Shown here: in pieces, positions 46,406 through 59,129 of the stretch
How the letters are laid out: the number at the start of each line of letters is the position of its first letter
Position numbering within the stretch: the stretch's first letter is position 1
Source of the DNA: Sinohyriopsis cumingii
Taxonomy: Eukaryota; Mollusca; Bivalvia; Unionida; Unionidae
Direction of reading: 5' to 3'
Length of the DNA: 64,000 nucleotides
Assembly (NCBI GenBank): GCA_028554795.2
Contig: CM068842.1
Span: 28,783,077-28,847,076, forward strand
Position numbers and translations under genes: made by a program
Notes under the pieces: model-generated
Told to the model about the DNA's origin: nothing
The model's input: only the letters and a program-made list of their open reading frames with translations
The model's database searches: none

Positions 46406-46581
46406 TTAAAAGTCCTTTTTGTCACTAAGTCCTGTAGTAAAGTCCCACTCTGCCCTCCATTCATCTGCACCAAGCAAAGCTATGTCTGTCCGCCAGCCCA
46501 TGCTTTCCACTGCACTTTTCACATCAGGGAAAGTTTTCCTTGCATACTGATAGGATATTGCTAAAACATCTCTCATGTTTT
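46406..46581 (-). CDS. RUSF1: RUSF1 last coding exon
   Basis: Acceptor TTATTTGTTCTTGCAG; encodes NMRDVLAISYQYARKTFPDV, ESMGWRTDIALLGADEWRAE and ends WDFTTGLSDKKDF-stop. Two AATAAA hexamers overlap or closely follow the stop on the - strand (46402-46407 and 46388-46393), but which is used cannot be told. Confidence 0.9.
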
Positions 46582-49500
46582 CTGCAAGAACAAATAAAAA
46601 AAGATCAATCGATGGTTACTGAAATCACATTCATAGCCTTTTCTTTGGTCCTACTATATAACTTGGATATACAACATATGTACCAAATGAGTGGTTACCT
46701 TCACTTAGGTAATAAATTACAAAGTGAATCCAGAGGAAAGAAATACTCAGATAAACTAGACCTTTGACTTCATAATTACAAATAATTACAAATAACATTT
46801 TTTTTATCATACCTGGTTGGCTAGCAATTTCAGGTTTACAAGAATAGCTCTTAGGTATTATTTATATACAAAAAGCTTCAAGTTGTAAAACATGTACTCT
46901 GGTTTAGTTAATTTTTGTGACAAACAATTTTCATAGTTTCCTTATTTGTGGGTATCCAAAATAATGGATTTCCTTCAGTCAAAGTTTGCATATTGATATG
47001 TGTTTCACTTTCTTGGCTTCACCTAGGCAAATATCAAAGATAAAAATATAAAAAGAACAAAACTATAGTAGCAACAAAGGGTGGCTACTTGAATGGTGGT
47101 CACATCAATACTACTGCAAGAATGAGTGTAACTTCAACACCTGCCATGATCATTCACTTACACTGAGCATTTAACGTCAAATGGAGCAGATGCAGCCACC
47201 AAAACCAAACAGAATGATTAATGAAAATATACACTCTTGTGTGTGTGTAAGTGTGTGTGTGTGTGTGATATGGATTTCTAACATAGCTTTAACAATTTTT
47301 CAGTCATATCACTACGATGTCTGCAGTGTGGCAGTTTATAGTGATGTCTAGCACTGGGATATCATGTAGTATGATGTCCCATCCATTCACATTATCCTGA
47401 CACCAAGCCGACCAGTCCTGACACTAACCTCTTAATGCTGAGTACCTAGCGAGGCAGCTGTTAGTACCATTTTTATAAGTTTTTGGTATCATACACTCTT
47501 GTACTTAAACTTCTGTCCATGAAGTTGCACCATCAGTACACTCCAATGATCATCACATTTTTCACACAGCAGCTTAGGAGTGGTAAAATTCAGGTTGGAT
47601 AATGATGTCATTCCATTAAGTGAACCAAACACGTTACCTACACCCCTTTGCTCAATGTGGTCAGCAGGCTATGACAGTCTTGGATAAATACAATATCCAT
47701 CAGTGGCGTCACTTGGGTTGGTGTCACCCAGTGCAGTAGCTGATGGTGTCACCCCCATGGTCCTCCTTCTGTAACAGACCATACAGAATCCTTAGTAATG
47801 TCATTTTGGTGTCACCCCCTCTGATGGTGTCACCCGGTGCAGTCTGCACCCCCCGCATCCCCGTAGTGATGCCACTGCTGTGCCTGCTAGTCATGTATTT
47901 AACTATGATCGGTTATCCGCTTATGAAATCCGACTAGACCGAGCATTGTGTGCTCTGTAAAATTTGCAATTTTTCATTTTGGTGTCACCCCCTCTGATGG
48001 TGTCACCCGGTGCAGTCTGCACCCCCCGCATCCCCGTAGTGATGCCACTGCTGTGCCTGCTAGTCATGTATTTAACTATGATCGGTTATCCACTTATGAA
48101 ATCCGACTAGACCGAGCGTTGTGTGCTCTGTAAAATTTGCGATTTTTCATTTTGGTGTCACCCCTCTGAGATGGTGTCACCCAGTGCGGTCCGCACCCCC
48201 CGCACCCCCCTAGCGACGCCACTGATATCCATTCACACTTGTTTGTGTTATCATGCCAGTACAACTGAAACCTGAGTCAAGCTCTTTGACCTTAGTCAAT
48301 GTCAGTGCTGGCTGTCATCCATCTTGTCCATTGGAAATCATATAAATACAACAGCTCATCAAAATTCACTGATATATGTACAGGTCAAAAACTCAATGAA
48401 GTACCAAAATGCAACCAATGACCTTTGAGTTTACACTAATATCAACGAGGTCTAATTTTTAAAACTTTTTTACGAAAGTGTGAACATGGTGGAGGTCAAA
48501 CCATTATCATTCAGAACCAATTAAATATTTCAATAAATATTTTAGTGAATACCCCTGTTAATTCTACCTTCAGGCAAGAGAGAAGTAAAGATAACAAGAT
48601 TTCTGAGATGGCCCCAATGGGGCTGTGTTGATGGTCAGATGAGTGCCATTTTCTTTCTGAAGCAGCCACCTACTGCAATAACAATTATCAAAATGAAGCA
48701 GTCGTATCTGGATTTTCAGGACAGCCATCACTTTGGAGGTCTGATCAGCATCATTTTAAAACAGTATAACAGTATACTGCAAGAAAAATAGTGGTGGTTT
48801 TCTGTTGTTTTTACATGTCAGCATGGCCACACATTTAAATAGCTGTTAATAAATTTTTCACATGGTTCTAGGTCATATTGGCATCATTTTCATTTGGGGT
48901 AAACTACACACAGAGCAAAGCATTTTTTGAAATTGCTTCAAGAGAAGTAATAATAACTATTTTTTCAAGATGGACACCATTGTTTAGCACCATATTTATT
49001 TAATACCAACCAGATTTTAAAGTTTTCATTGAAAACTCCATGTCTAAAAGACCAATGGGCCAGAAAAAGTAGCTGCAACAAAATTTTCAAGATAGCTACC
49101 AAGGTGACAATGCTGAATGTCTGACCAGGACTATTTTCATTTTGAACCAACTGCATTATCACAAGAAGTCTTTTTCTTACGTGAAAATATGTCACTAAGA
49201 GTACAAAGTTGGAAGAAGCAGAGATAACAAAATCTAAAAGATGGCCATCATGGCATTGAAATTGATTGTAGGTCTGATTGGCACTATTTTCATTTAGGAC
49301 TGACCAGACATTATAACAAGTCCTTCAGATATCCAAGAGGCATAATCTTCATGTAGGACTAGCTAGACATCATAAGAAGTCTTTAGGTGAAAACCCTATC
49401 CAGGGAAGACAGTTTTTAAAAAATATATGCCAGGATACTTTGATTCCACAGAGTTCATATTAAAATGATAAGAAAATTCTAAATTGCATCTACGGGTTAG

Positions 49501-50663
49501 TACCCTACACTAAAAATGCCTTCATTGGGTCTCGTGTACGTTTTACTGGAACAGCCCTAAAAGGTTTACATAGCAAAAAAGTACAAAACTTTTACAATGT
49601 TAAAATAAATGAAAACTTGTTTAAGTGGTCTGAAAATCTAAGCAAATCAACATCTGCATAAAAAGATGCATATCCAAAACATTTTAACTTTGCCAAATAG
49701 TCTGGGTTCAGTTGTATTAAGTTGTACCAAAACATTTTCACCAAAAAAGTGAAAGTAAAAAAGGAGGAGATTCTATTCTGGTCATCTGAATATGTAGAGA
49801 TACATACTAATCAAATTACATTGCCTATGTCAAGCGCTTTTGCATATTCATGCTGACAAGGTTTTTACAAAATGTCAACATCCAAACACTTAAAAAATGA
49901 GAAAATTGCTTTAGTGATGTAAAAATCTACTCAGGTCACTTACATGTAACCTTGACCTCAAGGTCAAAAGGTTGAAAAAGCTTGTTGCAAAATAAATTGT
50001 TTTAGCTTCAATAATGGTTCATTCCAACTAAGAGGAAAATTGAAGGGATTAGAAAATATAAGCAAACGAAAACCCTTTATCTATAACCTTACCAAACGGT
50101 TTCTAAAACTGTAACCTAGACCCCAAGGTCAATGGGGTAAGCAAGCATGTTGCGCAATGAATTGTCTTGCCTTCATAATAATTCATCAAAGTATTAGGAA
50201 AATTCATTAAGAAGTTTAAGATATATAAGCAAAAAGCACAATGTAAACCAAAATGTGAATGCAAGTTCTCTAAGATTTTGACCCTGACCCCAAGGTCATA
50301 GGGGTAAGCACACATCACATAAATGAATTATATAGCACTATGACCTTGACTTGAAGGTTATTGGGGTGAGAATGTATATATAATGACTTGAATTAACTTC
50401 ATAATGATTCATCCAAAAGTATACAGAAAATTCTCAGGGGGTTTATGAAATACAAGCAAATGAAAATATTTTAACCAAAACATTCAAGCACATTTTCTGC
50501 AACAATGACAATTTTTGCTTTTGTCTCAAAAAAATAATCGATCTGTGTTCAAAATTTTGGCAGTGAATTTAATTCAATGATTGAAAATACTGATCTGCAT
50601 AATGAGTTCATCATGCTTTTCAATTTCATCATTCTATATCATCAATAAGCATGTATGCACCCC

Positions 50664-50715
<52 letters not shown>

Positions 50716-53700
50716 CGGAACATCTGTCATGTTTATCCTTTATTCCTTCAAACACTTTTAAATCATCATGATGGTTGATCTTCAGGTCAATGCATTGATA
50801 CACGATACTTTCAAAGTATTTTTGCATATAAAAATGTACTTTCTTTCTGTATTTAAAATATGACTTACTGTCATTAACTCAAATATCCAGACACTTATAA
50901 CAGGAGATACTATAACTCCAAAATATGGTGATCATTACCTTAAGTAAATAATGCAGTCAAATAACTAACACTGATTTAGGAATTTAAATGCCAAATACCA
51001 ATACTTGTAAACCTGTTATATGTATGAAAACTATACTATATCCAAAATGAGGTTACCAAGAGTAAATATGACGCTGAACAAAAAACTAAGACTACAGGAA
51101 CTTCTGAAGCTCACACGTTGCAGATGTTAGCCACTTTAACAGAAATAAATGTAATTGCAGTTTAGTTTAGTGGAAAAGGGAAAACATTGATAACAACAAG
51201 CATACATTTGTAAATATTTATATATCACTCAATTTAATCCACTTTAGTGTGAACAGGAACTGATGTGCTTGACTGCCTTGTTTCCCTTTCTATACTCTCC
51301 AGTGGTAAATACATAAATGTGACAGAATCGAGACATCTAATAAGATTTCAAAATTTTGATCAGTAGATTGGCATTTAAATCAACTGGACTTTATCAACAT
51401 AAATTTTACACATTATTATGGAGCATGAAAACAAAACAAGTGCATTTTTCGCTGTATTCTCTTCATGTTATAATCAGACAGGAAGTTCTGAACATGAATC
51501 AGATTCTGATGACAAATGTTAAAATAATAATTAATACTCGTCAGGGTATTGTCAATTAATTAAAAAAGGAATAGCAGTATATCAGCTATTTTACTACAAG
51601 GATATTTTTCATAAAATCTACAAGCATTTTTAGGGGGGCTTTGGTTTACAAGTTTACTGACTGGTGACCTTGGCTGACATTGTGATTATTAAGATTCCCA
51701 TTTAACTGGCTGTCAATTGTTTTTGGTCCAGAATTCCCCTTGAATTACTAGTATTTTCTGAAAATTAGAGACTGTCATACCTGTATCTGCACTGGAATGG
51801 GGCATAGCAGAACGTTTGATCCAGTCTCAAATAAGGACTTCAAAGTGGGTGTATTTGTTATGTAATCATCACTGCTATTTGCAACATTTCGGTTATTCCA
51901 TATGATACTTTGGGTGATCAAAAGCCCAGCTGATTACTTAATCACCAGTTTTTGAGTACAGGCAAAACAATCCATGCTCTAAATTCCAACATTAAGTTTT
52001 GGTTTTTCTTGGCTTTAAAACAACTTGCTTTTTGTCTGGAAAGTTTGTTTACTATTTAAGATTATTAAACATTTTTGAAAATATGACTATAAAAAAATTC
52101 AAAGGTCTGACTAATTGGGTTAACTATGGTAGTTCAATTAATAATTATACTGAAATTTATTTGCATAGCTGTGGATATTTGCTGGGATGCTGCTCTGCTT
52201 GTTAGACTCAATGATTGGCATGGTATATTAAATTATATCATTGTTTTATAAAATTGTAATTACTTATTTAATTTTTTAAAATTTATTTACTTATTATTAG
52301 GGCTATTCAAAATATAAAACTTCCAGCAAATCCCAATTTTCAAATAGGTCCACATAAACATCAATATTCCAAGGACATCTTAAAAATGTTGAAAATCAGG
52401 GCAGGGAAAAGAAAAGAGAAACTTTTGTTCCATTATATAATGCAAAGGATTGATTTTTACAAAATTGGAAAAAATGCCACATTAAATATGTGCTTTTTAT
52501 GGTATGCTATATTACTTTTATAATAAAATTGATCCATTTTTTAATAAATGTCTTATAGTAAAGTACCTTCTGCCAGGGCTTTAACAAGAAGATGCAGCTC
52601 TGTGATTTGAACCTGCAATAAAAGAAACAAAATTGGAATTTATGAAAACTGATGGATGACAAGTGACAGTGATATCAATGCACCAAAGGTAAACTTAAGC
52701 TCTGTAGCAAGAATCATGTCTGCTATTTCTCAATATTTCATGGAAAACATATTTTTCTGGAAATTGTTTCTCCAAGAATACATACTTGATCACATTACTG
52801 CTAGGAAGAAGCTCTCATACATCTCTTATTCAGCAATTGCAACATGATGAAAAACTTTTCCATCTACTTTCCATATAGATGAAGGAAGCAACTCTTTCTA
52901 ATCCTTCCTCTTACCTCCCCTCACCACTGATGGGTGGCTATGGTTGTTTACCAGTTTTAGCTTGAGTGATACCTCAACAAGGATGCATAGTTGACTAAAA
53001 ATTCTGCATTCTCCTTTGAATACATTCCTCTCTCATTAATGTTAGGAGAATATATTAAAGGCGGCAATGTTGAGTACCTTACCTCCACAAAGTCACCCTC
53101 GAGAGAATAAGGATTATTCCTTGTATGAGGATGAACTGCACTCCTGATATCAGAACAGTACAACAGATGGTCACAACAACTGTGAAAACAGTACCATTTA
53201 ATAGGAAAGGAAGCAAATGACTTTTTCTTACCATGTCAATCATCAGGCGAATCCAGCAAAAATGCTGCTCCCCACCTGTGGTAAGGATTTGCTGACTTCA
53301 AACTGTGCATGGTGATGATTTCGGATTCAGCCACTGGACATACCAGATTCAGTTCTTCTCTCTGTGAAGCAATATCATACAGACAGAAGCTTGAGAAGGT
53401 TTAATGTGCATGCCAACTAACTGCACTTATTATGGTCCGGATCACCACTTGGCATTTGTATGCAAGGGTTGCATAGATGAGCGGCGATTTTTGATATTTC
53501 AGAATTTGTCAAGCGTATTAACTACTTTAACACAATGCCAAGTTTTGGTTGCTTATATCCTCTTTCCCTGGCTTGACCGGAAGTAAGAGACCCTGCCACA
53601 ATTTATTTCCATGAGCTTTACATGTGTGAGTGTGTGGACCAGGTCCTGCATCACTGTCGTTCCAGACTGATCTCTAAACTAACCAAAGGAGGAGGGGGAG

Positions 53701-56700
53701 GGATGACCACTCTTTCATTGCCCAATGACAGCTATGAAGCCTGGTAGCATCATCAGGGCCAAAGATGCTGACATCTAAATTGTAGATAGCTCAGGTCCAC
53801 TAAAGGGACTCACTCAATCAGCTTGCTGAAACAAAAGCGTTTGAAAAACACATTTTGTATGAAAGCATCTTTAAAGAGATGCTGGCAAATGGTTTAAACA
53901 GAGCCAATTCAGCACAAACAATAAATTCCACTTGGGAAACATGCTGGAATACAAGGTCAGAAAAAGATATAGTCAATATCTGTGAGAGATTCACATAAAA
54001 ATAAATCAGTTTCACAAAATAATTATTGCAATATGTAGTAAATACCTTTACACTCAGTACCATATCAGCTTTGTCAATGGATGGTCAATAATCCACAAGA
54101 TTAACTTGGATTAGGTGACACATAAGATATAAAATGAATATCGTATCAAGTCCAAGCTAAATATTGGAAACAAATGTAGCCATCTTGGGGTGGTGAAGGG
54201 AGATAAAGGGAAGGGATGTAAAGATTAAATTTTCATCTTTCTATGACAGCTCGATTCAAGAAATAGTGGAGTTTCTTCCCAATGGTAATGTGATCAGGGA
54301 ATGTATTCAAAGGAGAATGTGATTCACAATCCATTCCTATCAAAATTGTAGGCCCAATTCCCAAAAATGGGTCACAGCTGTAAAACCCATTATGCTTACA
54401 TAATACTTAGTGAAGTGGTCCCCTGTCATAAAGTAGTTTAAAGAAGCCATTCAAAAGTAGCACATTGTCACTGAAGCCTCCTATTACTAAGGTACTTGTA
54501 TGTAACAAACAACACTTAGTTATGATTGGGGTATTTTGCACAGAAACCCATCATTTAATAAAGAAATCACAAAATCTAAAAACAAGACTAGTAAAATTAA
54601 TTAAGAAGCAATAATAAAACTTAGTTTTGCCGATTTAATGACATACATGTCCATAACCAACCCATATGATATGTCTGTGGAGTCCTGAGGGGGATATACT
54701 GCAAAACGACATTGGATAATCATTTATCAGAGAATGAAGTACCTGTCTGGTACAGAGAGACATCACTTTGTGATGAATGCATGGACAGAGGAAGGATATT
54801 CAGAGAGGGCAAAGAAAGATGCCCCCTTAAGCAGCATGGGGGGGTGTAACAATTTTAACAAATGAATGTTACCTGTGAAAGATTGGTTCTGTGTAACCAT
54901 GCATATTCAACAAGCTCAGCTTGGTAGCAGGCACTGAGTTGATCCTCAATGGTGCAGTTCTTATGAAGAACAATATATATTTGACCTGAAAAAAAAAATT
55001 ACAATTCAAAACCATCTTGAAATTTAAATTGCTGAAAATGTGACATATACTCATGCCAGTTTCAAAGTGTTTAACAAAGAAATTTTAGAAGATTTTTATT
55101 CTGCTCTCATCAAGGCACTTGTAAATGGAAACTGTCATGGATTCTACTTTAATGGAGCATGTTCTGCTGGAGATAATGTAAACACGATTCAATCACCTTG
55201 AATGGAACTTTTTAATGCTCAGGAGTGATAAATGAGATTATAATATGAACAAATTGTGCCAATAAAGTCAATGAACTTGCACAGAGAATGGTAAGACACT
55301 GACTTTGCACAATGTCAGTTCCAGATTCGAATCTACGATGATGCTGTTAGTGCTGCCATTGGTGGAAACATAACTGCTATTTCTCATTCATCATTAACAT
55401 TGGCTTGACAAAAATTACAAACAATACAACCACTGTAACTGGTTGTTGGAGCCATTGCAACTGAATGTGAATATATTCATATCAGAAGGTTCAAAATCAT
55501 TATCTCACTAAAAACAAAGGTAATTTTTGTTAAAAGTCTGATAATATACTTACATTTCTTAAAATCTACTCCTAAAAGAAACTGGCTCCCTTCAAATACA
55601 TCTTGCAGTATCTTTACATCTTCTATGCTAAAAAAAGAAAATTCAATAGCCTTTCATTGCTGTGAATACAATTTCACTTAAATTCAGTTATGTTTGATAC
55701 AGATGTATAGCTTCTGTTAAGAGAAAATAATAGCTACAAACTCTTAAACATTTTTTAGAATTGCCACATATTGTCAATTCAAGTGAATATTCAACTTGTA
55801 AATACAATTGTGAATATATAACATGATATGAAATTAAACAGAAGCTGTGTTGGCTCACTGGCTGGTATGCTGGAATCCAACTAACTTGGTGCAAGTTTGA
55901 GCCCTGCCTTAACAAGACCAGATGGGGTGTCATGGTATGTCTCTGGGCAATCATTTTACTCCACAAATCAATCAATTAATAAACCAAATTAAACATTATG
56001 ACAGACTGTGCACATGTTTATCAATCTGTTATGGTTAGACTGATACCATGGTACCATTGTCAGGGTCAACCAACAATTCACACTGCTATCAGTAATATAC
56101 CGTTCATGCATCAAATATTTACCAATATAAGTGAGGCATCACATGAAAAGCTTGCTGTCCGCTCACATGATTCTAATATTCATTTACATGTGCAATACAC
56201 AGTTATGCTGTTCATGGTAGTATATCATGATATGTAGTCATTAAAATAGAAAGTTGACTATTGAATAAGTGTATTTATTCCTACATGCAATGGCATTGGT
56301 CAGAAATGGACTTCTGATTAGGCTAGGATGTATACAAGTCTAGCATTGATAAATCAGTGTGAAGTGTAGGTCACTGTGAACATCCTTGGTTTTAAGAGTG
56401 TAATAGCAGCATATCTACATCCACTCATCACATTTCATTATCAGAACATAAGCAACACCTAAGAAATAAATTTTAACACAAAACTTTGATGAAAGTAAAT
56501 GAGCATGAAAATTATAGGTAACTGATACCTCTTTTGGCAAAAAGGATGTAAAACTTCTTAGAATGCATCCACTCAAGTTTCATGATTCTAGGTAGGATAG
56601 CATGCATGTAACAGGCCAAAAACTTGCCTGGTTATGAGCTAAATACCAAAAGTTAAGCAAAGCGAGTAATGGATAAAACAGAGGTCATCGTGGGCTCCTT

Positions 56701-58873
56701 TTATTGTTGAATGTGGAAACAATAGAGATGCACATCATCATCAAATTTACAATTCAAGCATGAACAGTGAAATGAACACCAACCTCAAAATTTAATCCAA
56801 GTCACTGAAGCACAAACTAGAGTCAATACTGAACTACTAATGCAGTGAATGAATAGTACTTGTATAGATGCATCCCCAAGTTTCATAATTCTATATAGGC
56901 ACTGAACAAAGTCATGCTAAATACCTATGTCGTCAAAAATAAAATGCAACATCTTAACCAAAGCCTACAAATAATGTGCAATATAGGTCACTGTCATCTT
57001 TTTGGTAATGATGTGGTACGTAAAAAATGTTATACAATCACCTAATTTAATGATTACAGCATGAATAGTAAAAAAATCAAACTGATCCAAAGTCAGTGAA
57101 ATGTGAAATTAGGGGCACAGTGAAATACTTTCAATCTGAGGGTGTAGCTCTCATCAAGATGCATCTTCTTGCCATGTTTCATGATTCCAATTTGAGAAGC
57201 ATTACACGGTAGATAAAACACCAATGTGGTCATTAGCCATATGAAAACAACTTAACATAAGCCAGCAAAATGTTAAATGTACATTACAATTACCTTTTAA
57301 CAGAGCTTGGGAAATAATCTCAAAACACATTTTAACCAAAATTAGTGAAACATGAAATCTTGGCCAGACTAACCCTGGTCATGAGCTAAATGCAAAAACC
57401 AAAGCCAGCAAAATGTTAAATGTAGGTCACAGTGTCCATCCTTTGTGGTAATGGTGTGGTACTTATAGAAATGAATTCAGACATAGAGTTTAATGATTCT
57501 TTTATGAACAGTGTTAGAGATATAAATTTAAACCATAAAATTTAACCAGTCAATGAAGCATGAAATATTGGATACAGTGATCTCATCTGTGATGAGGATG
57601 TAGTACTCACCTAGATGAATCCCCTCACGAAGATTTATGATTAGAGGTATTTATTTATACAGTATACAAAAAACTGTACCTGATGTGACAACTTAATCAA
57701 GTATATACAACCGATTTGCAACACTCCGGTGAAATCAGTGGTTGAAGTGTTTGCCTCAGATGTCGGAGGTTGCAGGTTCGAATACTGACAGAGTCATACC
57801 AAAGACTTACAAAATGGTACTAGCAGCTGCCTTACTTGGTGCTCAGCATAAGAGGTTAGTGCTGGGACTGGATGGCCTGGTGTCAGGATAATGTGACTGG
57901 GTGGACATGATGCTATATGTCTGTAGCATGATGCCCCAGTGCTAGACATCGCTATAAACTGCCACACTGCAGAAATCATAGTTATGTGACTGAAAAATTG
58001 TCAAAGCTACATTTAAAATCCAAATCACACGCACACACACACACACATACACACAATTTGTATGTAAGTACAACTTAACCAGCCCCCCCCCCAGCCTTCT
58101 TCAGAGATGAGCTAATGAACATATCATAAACATAAAAAATGCATAACTTACCTTTATATTATCAAGCAAGGATGCTTAAAATAGCAAATGAACAGATTAA
58201 AAGTATATAACACTGATAACTTACCTCTTGCAACTACTTTGCAAGGAGGATCCTAGATTTATATGCAGCTTTCTTCTAGTTGCTAAAGTTTCAAGAGAAA
58301 AAAGAACATGCAAAAAATGATTAATGTATGAAGAAATAAATATTGTATTGGTAATTTAAAGATCCAATTCTGTGTATATCAAAAAATAAAAATATTTAGC
58401 ATACACATGACCTCAAACAATCCTTAATTTTCTCAAATTCAGAAAATTATTCCTTTTTTCAGTTAAAAACATTCATGACCACCTACCTCATTATCACAGA
58501 TTTGCAAATACAAGGTTTCCAATTACGATATCATTAGTTACCTCCCCTATCAGTCTATTGACAAGGTTGCAAGATTGGGTTTGATTTGTGTAGTGTTTTG
58601 GGGCACAGCAATACTTTGAAGGCTATATTGTGCCAAGGACAGTTGAGTAAGTAAACACACCTCATTAGCATGTAAACACACCTCATTAGCATGTTAATAA
58701 CATCTTTTTTATCATTTCATACTAATGATATATTTATCTTGAATTACTGTCACCCGATAATAATAAACCAATTAACTTAGTCCTTGAAATGTTCATGAAA
58801 GAACAGGTTTGACTCAAATAAAAATATAATTTTATGGAATAGAATAATTATCTCATTAAAACTGACAAAAAGG

Positions 58874-58929
<56 letters not shown>

Positions 58930-59060
58930 TGGCATCCGTCCCTCTATGGGAGACGATGGTGTAGCTCCAGAGTAAGCTTTTGTTTATCCTTCTTTCTAGC
59001 TCTCTTTTCAGCTTGTTTACTTTTCCTTTCTTCCTCTGCTTTTTGAACTCCCTGCCTGAC

Positions 59061-59129
<69 letters not shown>

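Larger units (their letters stand above)
46582..52566 (-). other. RUSF1 intron between the last two exons
   Basis: Holds a reversed SINE family A, a hAT-type MITE, two fields of degenerate ~170-bp tandem repeats and (TA)n at 50667-50711. No extra exon is required by the phases. Confidence 0.7.

Noticed and set aside
53083-53179. Possible additional RUSF1 exon with AG and GTAAGG borders
   Set aside because: In the required phase it begins with an early stop, and including it would break the frame of the following 46-nt exon.
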